This document shows positions 9,322-17,966 of a stretch of DNA of 64,000 nucleotides, piece after piece (position 1 is the stretch's first letter; each line of letters starts with the position of its first letter). The notes beneath the pieces are model-generated. The model was not told the origin of the DNA, made no database searches, and saw only the letters and a program-made list of their open reading frames with translations. The DNA is taken from positions 124,001 to 188,000 of the forward strand of contig JAIXWK010000001.1 of the NCBI GenBank assembly GCA_027491295.1, read 5' to 3'. A program made the position numbers and the translations under genes. Origin of the DNA: Microbacteriaceae bacterium. GTDB lineage: Bacteria > Actinomycetota > Actinomycetes > Actinomycetales > Microbacteriaceae.

Positions 9322-10319
9322 AATTCGACCTCGACATCATCCGCGAGGTTTAGCTGGCGACCAAAGTCCTGCGGCTTCATGCGTCCGTTTAGCACATCGC
9401 TAACCTGGGCAACGATTGGCATTTCGATGCCCTTTTGAACTGCACTTTCCAAAACTGGTTCGACAGAACTTAGGCCCTCGGCTGTCGTCCCCATGCGCTT
9501 TAGCACCTCGCGCTTAGTGAATCCCTGACCGAGCATTTCACCGGCTCTAAAGTTACGAGATAGCGATGACTCGCTGGTTGCAATTAGGTCGCCGAGGCCG
9601 GCCAGTCCAAACATGGTCCTGCGCCTCGCGCCGTGAGCAACTGCAAACTTTGTGATCTCCGTCAGACCTCTGGTCATGATCGACGCCTTGGTGTTTTGGC
9701 CATGACCCAAGCCGTTCACGATTCCAATTGCCACGGCAATTAGGTTCTTGAGGACACCGCCGAGCTCGGTTCCGATTACGTCTTGGTTTGTGAAAACAGT
9801 GAAGTAGTCATTCGAGCAGGTTCTAGCGACCTCGTTTGCACGATCTACATCAGCGCAGGCACAAACCGAAGCTGCAGGCTCCTGCTTTGCAATCTCAAGC
9901 GCTAGGTTTGGGCCGGAAACCACCGCCATGTGAGTCATAGGCAATCCGGTTGCAGCGGCCATTACCTCGCTCATGCGCAAGCCGGTACCCTGCTCAAGAC
10001 CCTTGATCAGGCTGATGAGGGTTGCGTTTTTTGGAATGAACTCTTTCCAAGCCTCAAGACTTTGGCGCAAGCTCTGAGACGGAATCGCCAGGTAAATCTG
10101 CTCGGCGTCTTTGAGAGCAAAAGCTAAATCGCTGGTGGCGGTGAGGTTTGAAGGAAGATCGATGCCGGGTAGGTAGTCGCTGTTGCGCTTGGTCTCGTTT
10201 ATCTCAACCGCAACCTCATCACGCCTTGACCAAAGCACAACCTCGTTACCGGCATCGGCAATGACCTTGGCGATTGTGGTTCCCCAGGAACCAGCGCCCA
10301 TGACTACCAAGCGACTCAC
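9318..10319 (-). CDS. gpsA: Glycerol-3-phosphate dehydrogenase [NAD(P)+]
   Basis: GpsA reduces dihydroxyacetone phosphate to sn-glycerol 3-phosphate, the backbone of phospholipids. The 333-residue protein starts with the dinucleotide-binding 'VMGAGSWGTTIAKVI' (about 6-20). It continues with 'SLIKGLEQGTG', the catalytic-lysine region 'LGGVLKNLIAVAIG' and 'FGLAGLGDLIAT'. It overlaps both plsC upstream and ddlA downstream by 4 bases, pairing lipid and cell-wall precursor synthesis in one transcript. Confidence 0.94.
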   Translation of the reverse strand: MSRLVVMGAGSWGTTIAKVIADAGNEVVLWSRRDEVAVEINETKRNSDYLPGIDLPSNLTATSDLAFALKDAEQIYLAIPSQSLRQSLEAWKEFIPKNATLISLIKGLEQGTGLRMSEVMAAATGLPMTHMAVVSGPNLALEIAKQEPAASVCACADVDRANEVARTCSNDYFTVFTNQDVIGTELGGVLKNLIAVAIGIVNGLGHGQNTKASIMTRGLTEITKFAVAHGARRRTMFGLAGLGDLIATSESSLSRNFRAGEMLGQGFTKREVLKRMGTTAEGLSSVEPVLESAVQKGIEMPIVAQVSDVLNGRMKPQDFGRQLNLADDVEVEF

Positions 10320-11077
10320 TTGGTTTTCCTAAAGTTACCGATCTCAGCCTGACCATGCTTGGCAGGATCCCAAAGCTCTTTGGGTGGCGTCTCTCCCCTG
10401 AGTTCACCCACGATTGAGGAGATGGCTCGCATGACCTTCTCGGTGGCCTGGTTGACCTCTTGAGCACTCACGCCATCCTTGCGAAGTTCGTCAAAGCGCA
10501 TAGGTTTGCCAATTTTCACTCGAACAACATGGAAAGGATTGGGACGAAGCTTCTTTGAATAGGTACCCATGATCTTTTCGATTCCCCAGTGACCGGCTGG
10601 AACAATTGGCAAGCCAAGTTCAATTGCCAATCGAATCGCACCAGATTTTCCACGCATTGGCCAAAGATCTGGATCACGAGTCAGGGTTCCCTCCGGGAAA
10701 ACCACAACCACCTGGCCAGCTTTTAGAAAGTCCACGGCTGCTCGAAGCGGCTCTTCATTAGAGCGACCGCTGCGATACACCGGAATCTGTCCGACCTTCG
10801 GAAGTAGTGCCCCGATTACTGGAAGCCGAAACAGCGACTCTTTGGCAAGGTAGTGCGGAGTGCGCTTCATTGAGATAAAGACTGAGTAGGCAAAAGCTAA
10901 TGGGTCTAGGTAGTTCACGTGGTTGGCAACCAAGATGTAGCCGCCCTTTGGCAGGTGTTCTACACCCTCGGTTTTGACCCGAAACATCAAGCGGATAAGT
11001 GGAGCCAGGATTGATGCGACCAAGGTGAAAACAAAGCTCTTCTCGCGAAGAACTTTTGGCAACTTAGCCTCTGCCAC
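10316..11077 (-). CDS. plsC: 1-acyl-sn-glycerol-3-phosphate acyltransferase (PlsC-like)
   Basis: PlsC transfers a second acyl chain to lysophosphatidic acid at the membrane. The 253-residue protein has one N-terminal hydrophobic segment, the catalytic HxxxxD motif 'NHVNYLD' near residue 53 and the 'FPEGTLTRD' motif that binds glycerol phosphate. I chose GTG at 11077, four bases after the murA stop, because an AGGAAC site precedes it. An ATG at 11107 would overlap murA by 26 bases. Its neighbour gpsA makes the precursor of its substrate. Confidence 0.85.
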   Translation of the reverse strand: MAEAKLPKVLREKSFVFTLVASILAPLIRLMFRVKTEGVEHLPKGGYILVANHVNYLDPLAFAYSVFISMKRTPHYLAKESLFRLPVIGALLPKVGQIPVYRSGRSNEEPLRAAVDFLKAGQVVVVFPEGTLTRDPDLWPMRGKSGAIRLAIELGLPIVPAGHWGIEKIMGTYSKKLRPNPFHVVRVKIGKPMRFDELRKDGVSAQEVNQATEKVMRAISSIVGELRGETPPKELWDPAKHGQAEIGNFRKTK

Positions 11078-11081
11078 GTTC

Positions 11082-12398
11082 CTAACCTTCGATCTTGAAG
11101 TCGGCACCTAGGGCACCGAGCTTGTCGATAAAGCGTTCGTAACCGCGGGAAATCAGCTGGACGTTTGAAACGTTCGAGGTGCCCTCGGCAGCCAGGGCTG
11201 CCACGACGTGACTAAAGCCACCGCGTAGATCGGGAACTCGAATATCCGCTCCGCGAAGTGGTGTTGGTCCGGAGATAACCGCCGAGTGGTTGAAGTTACG
11301 CTGACCAAAGCGGCACGGGTTACCGCCTAGGCACTCGCGATAAATCTGAATTTGCGCACCCATTTGGTTCAGGGCATCGGTGAAACCAAAGCGGTTTTCA
11401 TACACCGTCTCGTGAACAATCGAGATTCCTTTGGCCTGGGTCAGCGCAACCACAAGTGGTTGCTGCCAGTCGGTCATAAATCCCGGGTGGACATCGGTCT
11501 CAATAACCACCGGCTGCAGCTCGGTGCCTGGGTGGTAGAAGCGAATTCCGTCGTCTTCGATATCAAACTGACCGCCGACCTTGCGATAGACGTTTAGGAA
11601 GGTCATCATCTCCAGCTGGCGAGCTCCAACGACAAAGATGTCGCCCTTGGTCGCAAGCGCCGCTGCCGCCCAGCTGGCAGCCTCATTGCGGTCAAACAGT
11701 GCCTGGTGGGTAAAGCCCTTGAGGGATTTCACGCCCTCGATGCGAATCACGCGATCGGTGTCCACCGAGATGATGGCACCCATCTTCTGCAAAATGGAAA
11801 TCAGGTCGATGATCTCAGGCTCGATCGCTGCTCCTGATAACTCAGTTAGACCAGATGCGGTGGTTGCAGAAAGCAATACCTGCTCGGTTGCACCCACCGA
11901 AGGGTAAGGAAGAGAGATCTTTGCTCCCTTGAGCCCACCCGGAGCACTGAGCCTGGTTCCAGTTGGAAGCTTTTCGATTACCGCACCAAAGGCACGCAAG
12001 ACATCGAAGTGGAAATCAACCGGACGGTCACCGATCTCGCAACCACCCAGACCCGGGATGAACGCCTCACCGAGTCGGTGAAGTAGTGGACCGCAGAACA
12101 AAATCGGAATACGCGAGCTACCGGCGTGAGCATCGATGTCCACCATGCGAGCCTGCTCAACATTCGATGGGTCAAGCACCATGTCACCGGTAACCGAATC
12201 GTGGGCAATGGTCACACCGTGCAGTTGCAAAAGACGCGAAACCACCTCAACATCCGAGATGTGTGGGACGTCTCTGAGGATGGATGGGGTGTCACCTAAA
12301 AGGGAGGCAACCATCGCCTTGGTAACAAGGTTTTTAGCACCTTTGAGGTCTACGCGGCCGGCAAGTGGCTTGCCACCGTTGATAGTGATTTCGCTCAC
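11082..12398 (-). CDS. murA: UDP-N-acetylglucosamine 1-carboxyvinyltransferase
   Basis: MurA transfers enolpyruvate to UDP-GlcNAc, the first committed step of peptidoglycan synthesis. The 438-residue protein has the N-terminal 'KGAKN' motif (Lys20/Asn23 region) and the active-site loop 'GLGGCEIGDRPVDFH' with Cys120. This cysteine is the residue modified by fosfomycin; M. tuberculosis has Asp at this site. The GTG start follows the leuD stop directly with no gap. Confidence 0.93.
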   Translation of the reverse strand: MSEITINGGKPLAGRVDLKGAKNLVTKAMVASLLGDTPSILRDVPHISDVEVVSRLLQLHGVTIAHDSVTGDMVLDPSNVEQARMVDIDAHAGSSRIPILFCGPLLHRLGEAFIPGLGGCEIGDRPVDFHFDVLRAFGAVIEKLPTGTRLSAPGGLKGAKISLPYPSVGATEQVLLSATTASGLTELSGAAIEPEIIDLISILQKMGAIISVDTDRVIRIEGVKSLKGFTHQALFDRNEAASWAAAALATKGDIFVVGARQLEMMTFLNVYRKVGGQFDIEDDGIRFYHPGTELQPVVIETDVHPGFMTDWQQPLVVALTQAKGISIVHETVYENRFGFTDALNQMGAQIQIYRECLGGNPCRFGQRNFNHSAVISGPTPLRGADIRVPDLRGGFSHVVAALAAEGTSNVSNVQLISRGYERFIDKLGALGADFKIEG

Positions 12399-13004
12399 TT
12401 AGACTCCTTTGGCCGGAAGAGTCTTGGGTCTCCAAGCCTCTCGCTTAGCCTCAAACGCGGCTATTGCTGCCTCGTTTTGCAAGGTGATCCCGATGTCATC
12501 GAGACCCTCTGTGAGACGCCACTTAGTGTATTCGTCGATTTCAAAACTGACGCTTAGCTCACCGATGGTGACCAACTGAGCAGGCAGATCGACCTTGGCC
12601 TGGATACCGGGGTTGGCATCGATGGCAGCCCAGATTGCTTCCATATCGCTCTCGGAAATCACGCCTGCGATTAGGCCCTGCTTGCCGGAGTTGCCCCTGA
12701 AGATATCGGCAAACTTAGGACTGAATACCGCTTTGAATCCAAAGTCTCTGAGGGCCCAAACCGCGTGCTCACGAGATGAGCCGGTACCAAAATCTGGACC
12801 GGTCACCAAAATCTCAGCGTTCTGAAATACCTTCTGATTCAAAACAAAGTCCGGTTCTTGAGCGCGCCAGTGGGCGAATAGTCCGTCTTCGAAACCGGTC
12901 TTAGTAATGCGCTTTAGGTAAACCGCAGGAATGATCTGGTCGGTGTCGACACTGGAACGCTTTAGTGGCGCTGCAACACCCTCGAAAACTGAAATCTTTT
13001 CCAT
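12399..13004 (-). CDS. leuD: 3-isopropylmalate dehydratase small subunit
   Basis: LeuD supplies the swivelling domain of isopropylmalate isomerase (2- to 3-isopropylmalate, leucine synthesis). The 201-residue protein shows '[18 protein letters not shown]' and the substrate-binding '[13 protein letters not shown]'. It begins directly after the leuC stop codon (TAAATG), so the two subunits should be translationally coupled. Confidence 0.94.
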   Translation of the reverse strand: MEKISVFEGVAAPLKRSSVDTDQIIPAVYLKRITKTGFEDGLFAHWRAQEPDFVLNQKVFQNAEILVTGPDFGTGSSREHAVWALRDFGFKAVFSPKFADIFRGNSGKQGLIAGVISESDMEAIWAAIDANPGIQAKVDLPAQLVTIGELSVSFEIDEYTKWRLTEGLDDIGITLQNEAAIAAFEAKREAWRPKTLPAKGV

Positions 13005-14420
13005 TTACGCCTCCAGGTCCGAAGGAGCGGAAAGGGTTCCTCGAACTGCGGTTGCAGCGGCAACCACTGGAGAGACCAGATGGGTTCTAGCACCCTTGCC
13101 CTGGCGTCCCTCAAAGTTTCGGTTCGAGGTAGAAGCTGCACGTTCGCCCACTCCTAGTTGGTCTGGGTTCATACCCAAACACATCGAGCAACCGGCAAAG
13201 CGCCACTCGGCACCAAAGTCTTTGAAAACCTTGTCTAGTCCTTCGGCTTCCGCTTGCAAACGCACCATTGCTGAACCTGGGACAACCATCATGCGAACGC
13301 CATCCGCCTTTTTGCGACCCTTCACGACAGCTGCCGCAGCGCGCAAATCTTCGATGCGAGCATTGGTGCAAGAACCTAGGAACACGGTGTTCACCGGAAT
13401 GTCCTTCATCTTGGTGCCGGGTCGTAGGTCCATGTACTCCAGGGCACGCTCTGCGGCTGCGCGCTCACTGGAATCAGAAATTGAACTTGGATCTGGAACG
13501 CTGTCCATTAGCGAGACGCCTTGGCCAGGGTTGGTTCCCCAGGTGACAAATGGATCCAAATTATCTGCATCGATAAAGATTTCGGCGTCAAAGACAGCGC
13601 CTTCGTCAGTTTGCAGGGTCTTCCAGTATTGAACAGCCGCTTCCCAGTCGGCACCGGTCGGTGCGTGTGGGCGGCCTTCTAGATAGTCGAAAGTGATCTG
13701 GTCTGGGGCAACCATGCCGGCGCGAGCACCAGCCTCGATGGACATGTTGCAGATGGTCATGCGACCTTCCATCGAAAGCGAGCGAATCGCGCTACCGCGA
13801 TACTCCAAAACATATCCCTGGCCACCGCTGGCGGTGATCTTTGCGATTACCGCGAGGATGATGTCCTTAGCGCTGACTCCCGGGCGGAGGGTTCCCTCGA
13901 CATTGATTGCCATGGTCTTGAAAGGAGCAAGCGGCAAAGTCTGAGTTGCCATTACGTGCTCGACTTCGCTGGTACCAATACCGATACCCAAAGAACCAAA
14001 GGCTCCGTGGGTCGAGGTGTGAGAGTCGCCACAGACGATGGTTAGTCCAGGCATGGTCAAGCCAAGCTGAGGGCCAACCACGTGCACGATGCCTTGGTTC
14101 TTGTCTCCCAGGGAGTGAATGCGAACGCCAAATTCTGCGGTGTTGTCGCGCAGCGCTTGAACCTGAGTTCTTGAGGTCAAATCCGCAATTGGCAGGTGAA
14201 TATCTTGGGTTGGGGTGTTGTGGTCCTCGGTTGCAATCGTTAGGTCTTTGCGGCGCAGTTCACGACCGGCAAGTCTCAGGCCGTCAAAAGCTTGTGGGCT
14301 GGTTACCTCGTGAATTAGGTGAAGGTCAATGTAGATCAAATCTGGCGCGCCGTTTTCGCCCTTGACCACCAAGTGGTCTCGCCATAGCTTTTCGGCCAGA
14401 GTAATTGGCTTGTTTGACAT
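13005..14420 (-). CDS. leuC: 3-isopropylmalate dehydratase large subunit
   Basis: LeuC is an aconitase-family subunit carrying a [4Fe-4S] cluster. The three cluster cysteines are visible in a 471-residue protein: Cys351 in '[14 protein letters not shown]' and Cys411/Cys414 in '[11 protein letters not shown]'. '[14 protein letters not shown]' is also typical. The gene opens a minus-strand run through leuD, murA, plsC, gpsA and ddlA. A GAGGTG ribosome site precedes its ATG, so this transcript has a normal leader. Confidence 0.95.
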   Translation of the reverse strand: MSNKPITLAEKLWRDHLVVKGENGAPDLIYIDLHLIHEVTSPQAFDGLRLAGRELRRKDLTIATEDHNTPTQDIHLPIADLTSRTQVQALRDNTAEFGVRIHSLGDKNQGIVHVVGPQLGLTMPGLTIVCGDSHTSTHGAFGSLGIGIGTSEVEHVMATQTLPLAPFKTMAINVEGTLRPGVSAKDIILAVIAKITASGGQGYVLEYRGSAIRSLSMEGRMTICNMSIEAGARAGMVAPDQITFDYLEGRPHAPTGADWEAAVQYWKTLQTDEGAVFDAEIFIDADNLDPFVTWGTNPGQGVSLMDSVPDPSSISDSSERAAAERALEYMDLRPGTKMKDIPVNTVFLGSCTNARIEDLRAAAAVVKGRKKADGVRMMVVPGSAMVRLQAEAEGLDKVFKDFGAEWRFAGCSMCLGMNPDQLGVGERAASTSNRNFEGRQGKGARTHLVSPVVAAATAVRGTLSAPSDLEA

Positions 14421-14464
14421 GCTTCACCTCGCGAATGCGTAGGTTAGAAGTTTACCGCAAGCTG

Positions 14465-14476
14465 TAGGTTTAGGTA
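14465..14476 (+). promoter_or_regulatory. -10 box of leaderless MFS transporter promoter
   Basis: TAGGTT is followed by six bases (TAGGTA) and the GTG start codon. No leader or ribosome site can fit. Confidence 0.4.
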
Positions 14477-15715
14477 GTGAGTAACTATCAGCCCGAACAG
14501 CTTTCAACGCTTCAAAAGCGAACCGTAAAGGTATTGGCGCTGGGCCAAGCATTCGGTGGTTTTGGCCTGGGTGCAACCCTCTCGGTGGGAGCACTATTGG
14601 CGGTCGAACTCTCCGGCACCACCGCCTGGGCTGGTGCAGCTGCAACTTTGAGCACCCTGGGAAGCGCAGCCAGCGCTATTCCCTTGGCCAACCTGGCCTA
14701 TCGATCAGGTCGTCGAGTTGCCCTCGCTACTGGCGCTGCGATAGCGATCACAGGGGCCATGAGCATGATTCTGGCGACATCACTGCGCTCTTTCCCAATC
14801 GAACTGCTAGCACTGTTTTTGTTGGGTGCAGGTTCCGCAGTCTCGCTGCAAGCCAGATTCGCAGCCGCCGACATTCCAGTTTCCGGACCTCGAGGCAAAG
14901 ACCTCTCGCTAGTAGTTTGGGCTACCACGATTGGCGCTGTTGTCGGGCCGAACTTGATTGCCCCGGGAGAAAACCTTGGCTTAGCAATAGGCCTGCCGCA
15001 CCTGGCCGGACCATTCCTGTTTACGATTTTTGCCCAGCTAACCTCGACCTTGATTTTCTGGTTTGGCCTAAGGCCCGATCCGCTTTTGATTGCCAAGGAA
15101 ATTGCGGGACTTCCTGCTCGAAGGGTGAACCCCGGCTTCAGGGCCGCCATTGAGGTAATTCGCGAACGCCCGATGGCCGGCTATGCGGTGCTGACCATCG
15201 CCCTGAGCCACATGGTAATGGTGTCGGTGATGAGCATGACCCCCGCTCACCTCAGTGCTGGCGGCCATTCACTTTCAGACGTTGGGCTGACCATCTCACT
15301 TCACATCGCTGGCATGTATGCGTTTGCTCCGGTATTCGGCATGCTCGCCGATCGAATTGGCTCGGTAAAAACTATCGTGCTCGGGCAATTCATCTTCCTT
15401 GCCGCCATCGCTATTGCAGGTCTTGGCCAGAACAACTTTGAAATGGTGATGGTCGGCCTTTTCCTTTTGGGGCTTGGCTGGTCAGCCGCAACAGTTGCCG
15501 GCAGTGCACTTCTGACTGAGGTGCTGCCAACCGACGAAAAGACCAAGGTGCAGGGCTTTAGCGATTCTCTAATGAACCTGTCTGGAGCATTTGGTGGCGC
15601 GGTATCAGGCACCATCTTGCTGCTCTACACCTTCGGTGGGCTGAATGCAGCGGCACTGATTCCAGTGGTGTTTATCGTGGTAGCAACCAGCTTCTCAAGA
15701 CGCTGGCGCGGATAA
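14477..15715 (+). CDS. Major facilitator superfamily transporter
   Basis: A 412-residue integral membrane protein with about 12 hydrophobic helices in two halves and a central cytoplasmic loop ('LRPDPLLIAKEIAGLPARR'). The loop between helices 2 and 3 has the MFS-type 'LAYRSGRRVAL', and the second half has the matching 'FGMLADRIGSVKTI'. The substrate cannot be inferred; an exporter of a small hydrophobic compound is common for this shape. An MFS gene also lies in the equivalent M. tuberculosis neighbourhood (Rv2994), which may be its ortholog. The start codon is GTG. Confidence 0.8.
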   Translation: MSNYQPEQLSTLQKRTVKVLALGQAFGGFGLGATLSVGALLAVELSGTTAWAGAAATLSTLGSAASAIPLANLAYRSGRRVALATGAAIAITGAMSMILATSLRSFPIELLALFLLGAGSAVSLQARFAAADIPVSGPRGKDLSLVVWATTIGAVVGPNLIAPGENLGLAIGLPHLAGPFLFTIFAQLTSTLIFWFGLRPDPLLIAKEIAGLPARRVNPGFRAAIEVIRERPMAGYAVLTIALSHMVMVSVMSMTPAHLSAGGHSLSDVGLTISLHIAGMYAFAPVFGMLADRIGSVKTIVLGQFIFLAAIAIAGLGQNNFEMVMVGLFLLGLGWSAATVAGSALLTEVLPTDEKTKVQGFSDSLMNLSGAFGGAVSGTILLLYTFGGLNAAALIPVVFIVVATSFSRRWRG

Positions 15716-15721
15716 AAGAAA

Positions 15722-15757
15722 TCCGCCCCTAAGACCAGAAGGTCAATCAGGGGCGGA
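15722..15757. terminator. Hairpin terminator between MFS gene and tRNA-Glu
   Basis: A perfect 9-bp stem (TCCGCCCCT / AGGGGCGGA) encloses a second small hairpin (GACC/GGTC). Read on the minus strand it is followed by a T-rich run (ATTTCTTTTA), so it terminates the tRNA-Glu transcript. It may also stop the MFS transcript from the other side. Confidence 0.7.
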
Positions 15758-15762
15758 ATTCG

Positions 15763-15835
15763 TGACTCCAGCGGGATTTGAACCCGCGCTACTGCCGTGA
15801 GAGGGCAGCGTCCTAGGCCGCTAAACGATGGAGCC
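15763..15835 (-). tRNA. tRNA-Glu (anticodon CTC)
   Basis: A 73-base cloverleaf on the minus strand. The acceptor arms are GGCTCCA and TGGAGTC plus discriminator A. The anticodon stem CTGCC/GGCAG encloses loop CTCTCAC with anticodon CTC. The T arm contains GGTTCAAATCC. The CCA end is not encoded. Confidence 0.93.
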
Positions 15836-15880
15836 GAAAGCAACCTGAGAAGTTTGCCACAAAACCAACAGCTTGGCAAT

Positions 15881-16774
15881 CTAACGGCTAAAGACCTGCA
15901 GCGCTCCGGGGTGGACTTCGACGCTAAATGGAGCGTGTCCGACTATCTCGCCATCGCAAGAAATCGGGTAGTTGTCATTTTCCAGGCGAATGGATTTGGC
16001 TTTGAAAATCTCAATCTCTGGAAACTTGACGTGTTCGCCTTTGTAGACAGTTGGGAAGATTCTCAGCAAGCGGGGCCTGGACACCTCGTGCAGGATAAAG
16101 ACCTCTAGCTCACCGTCGTGACAGTCGGATTCCGGAGAGATTCTCATTCCTCCGCCAAAGTTTTGGACATTTGCAACACCGCAGAGCATCGCCCTAACGG
16201 TTCGGTGTTCCCCATCCACGGTTAGCCGATACTCGATTGGCTTGAAGCTTGGCAGTTCCAGCAGCATCGCCGCCACATAGGAGTTAGGTCCCTTAGGCCA
16301 CTTCAAACCATTGGCTCGTTTAGCGCAGATGGCATCAAAGCCTGCAGAAATAGATCCGAAGGACCAAAATTCGCGCTCACCGGTTACCACCCGCATTACG
16401 TCTACTCGCTTAGGAGCATCCATCGAAGCAAGGATGTTTTCGATAGCTGCTGCCGGATCACCAAGTGGGATCTTGAGCTCTCTGGCTTGGTCGTTTCCGG
16501 TGCCCGCAGGAACTATGCCCAGTGGGATTTGATTGGGAACGCAAATGTTCACACCCAACTGAGCGGTGCCGTCGCCACCAACGGCTATGACGCCAGAAAT
16601 CTCCTGGTCGCTGATTGCAACTTGGGCCTTGGATGCCGCAGCTATTGCTGACTCGGCGGAGAGGTTTATGGCAGGGATGCCTGCCTTAGACAGCTGGTGG
16701 AAAACCTGTTCACCAACCGGGTTTCCGCGACCTCGATTTGCCGCAGGGTTTACCAGAACTCCAATTGGCTTCAT
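15881..16774 (-). CDS. Diacylglycerol kinase / YegS-like lipid kinase
   Basis: A 297-residue member of the DAGK catalytic-domain family, which phosphorylates diacylglycerol or related lipids. The N-terminus has 'VNPAANRGRG', the nucleotide motif 'VGGDGTAQLGVN' lies near residues 64-75, and 'IVPAGTGNDQARELKIPLG' follows. The C-terminal beta domain ('ISPESDCHDGELEVFIL') is complete. Lipid identity is not determined. The gene diverges from the next one across 53 bases and has an AAAGG ribosome site. Confidence 0.85.
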   Translation of the reverse strand: MKPIGVLVNPAANRGRGNPVGEQVFHQLSKAGIPAINLSAESAIAAASKAQVAISDQEISGVIAVGGDGTAQLGVNICVPNQIPLGIVPAGTGNDQARELKIPLGDPAAAIENILASMDAPKRVDVMRVVTGEREFWSFGSISAGFDAICAKRANGLKWPKGPNSYVAAMLLELPSFKPIEYRLTVDGEHRTVRAMLCGVANVQNFGGGMRISPESDCHDGELEVFILHEVSRPRLLRIFPTVYKGEHVKFPEIEIFKAKSIRLENDNYPISCDGEIVGHAPFSVEVHPGALQVFSR

Positions 16775-16827
16775 TGCCGACCTTTCGCAGATGACACAAA
16801 CATAGACTGTTCTTTGAGGCGGTAACC

Positions 16828-17463
16828 ATGAAAATCACCAAATTCGAACATGCTTTTTTACTTATTGAAGAATCTTCGCAGCAGCTTTTAGTTGACCCGG
16901 GTATTTACTCACCGACACTTCCCGAACTAGAAAACGTAGTTGGAATCGTGCTAACCCACCTGCACGATGACCACAGCTACCTGCCACACATCTCAGCAAT
17001 CAAAGCTCAATTCCCAAACCTCAAGATATTTGGACCCAAGGATGTTGCAGCAAAATTGGGTGAGATCGGCTGTGAGGTGGTAACCCACGGTTCGCACGCC
17101 ACAGTTGGTGAATTCCAACTGGACTTTTTTGGAGACCTGCACCAGGAAATTCACCGCTCGATCCCGCTGGTGCAGAACGTTGGAGTGCTTGTCAATTCCA
17201 AGCTCTACTACCCCGGTGATAGCTACACCCGGTGCGACTACCCATTTGAAGTGCTGGCCTGTCCAGCTGCTGCGCCTTGGATGAAGATCTCTGACTTGAT
17301 TGATTACCTAGAGGCGGTAAAACCTAAGCGAGCATTTGCTACCCACAACGCGATCTTGAATGACAATGGCCACCAGCTCCAAAACAGTCGAATTCGCGAA
17401 TACGTAACCAAACACGGTGGAGAATTCAGCTACCTGCTGCCGGGTGAGTCAATAAACGCTTAG
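16828..17463 (+). CDS. Metallo-beta-lactamase-fold hydrolase
   Basis: A 211-residue protein with the metal-binding HxHxDH motif 'THLHDDHSYL' (His44, His46, Asp48, His49), a further metal ligand in 'THGSHATVG', Asp in 'YYPGDSYTR' and a late His in 'FATHNAI'. It resembles UlaG/UPF0173-type MBL-fold proteins. The substrate is unknown. A GAGG ribosome site lies 8 bases before the ATG. The stop shares a 4-base overlap (TTAG) with the convergent membrane-protein gene. Confidence 0.8.
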   Translation: MKITKFEHAFLLIEESSQQLLVDPGIYSPTLPELENVVGIVLTHLHDDHSYLPHISAIKAQFPNLKIFGPKDVAAKLGEIGCEVVTHGSHATVGEFQLDFFGDLHQEIHRSIPLVQNVGVLVNSKLYYPGDSYTRCDYPFEVLACPAAAPWMKISDLIDYLEAVKPKRAFATHNAILNDNGHQLQNSRIREYVTKHGGEFSYLLPGESINA

Positions 17464-17843
17464 AGCGCCACGATAACTGATGCGATAAGCATCGCGATGG
17501 TGGTTGAACCCCAGAGTCGCTTTTCTTTTTTCGATCTGGTGATGTTGTTCATCACCGCAGCAAGGACTGAGAAGCCAACAAGTCCCCAGTTGACCCACTG
17601 ATTTAGTTCCGGGCTCAATAGCTTTGGCACGACCCCAAGTTGAGCCAGGTAGTGGCCGGCAATGGCGAGGGTTAGCAAAAAGGAGATACTGCTTGCAACT
17701 CGGTAGGGGGTTGGCAGTTTGCCAGGCATTTGACCACCGTAGGCGTACTCACCCATCGGTGCACCAAAAACCAAGGCAAGTTGAAATAGCGCAGTTGCAG
17801 TGAAGGCAAAAACTAGAAAACCGGAGGCAAATGCATCAAGCAT
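17460..17843 (-). CDS. Four-helix integral membrane protein, unknown function
   Basis: I do not recognise the family with certainty. The 127-residue product has four hydrophobic segments (about 7-27, 49-68, 85-101 and 112-126), with a polar loop 'MGEYAYGGQMPGKLP' after the first and a basic loop 'RSKKEKR' before the last. A strong GGAGGT ribosome site lies 4 bases before the ATG, and both are contained in an inverted repeat that could fold over them. It lies immediately downstream of tRNA-Gln on the same strand. Confidence 0.7.
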   Translation of the reverse strand: MLDAFASGFLVFAFTATALFQLALVFGAPMGEYAYGGQMPGKLPTPYRVASSISFLLTLAIAGHYLAQLGVVPKLLSPELNQWVNWGLVGFSVLAAVMNNITRSKKEKRLWGSTTIAMLIASVIVAL

Positions 17844-17855
17844 TTTTACCTCCGG
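17821..17855 (-). promoter_or_regulatory. Inverted repeat covering ribosome site and start codon
   Basis: Outer arms CCGGAGG and CCTCCGG (7 bp) and inner arms AAATGC and GCATTT (6 bp) enclose a 5-base loop, with a small asymmetric bulge between the two stems. In the minus-strand mRNA the 5' arm contains the GGAGG site and the start codon falls in the inner stem, so the fold would block initiation. Confidence 0.5.
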
Positions 17856-17865
17856 ATCTAAATTG

Positions 17866-17937
17866 CTGGGATACCTGGACTCGAACCAAGAACAAAGGAA
17901 CCAGAAACCTTCGTGTTGCCAATTACACCATATCCCA
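17866..17937 (-). tRNA. tRNA-Gln (anticodon CTG)
   Basis: A 72-base cloverleaf on the minus strand: acceptor TGGGATA/TATCCCA with discriminator G, D arm GTGTAATTGGCAACAC and anticodon loop TTCTGGT with anticodon CTG. The T arm contains GGTTCGAGTCC. One T-T mismatch closes the anticodon stem. CCA is not encoded. It lies 29 bases downstream of the gltX stop. Confidence 0.93.
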
Positions 17938-17966
17938 ATGGTTGGGCCTGGGCCCGACGCTCTATC

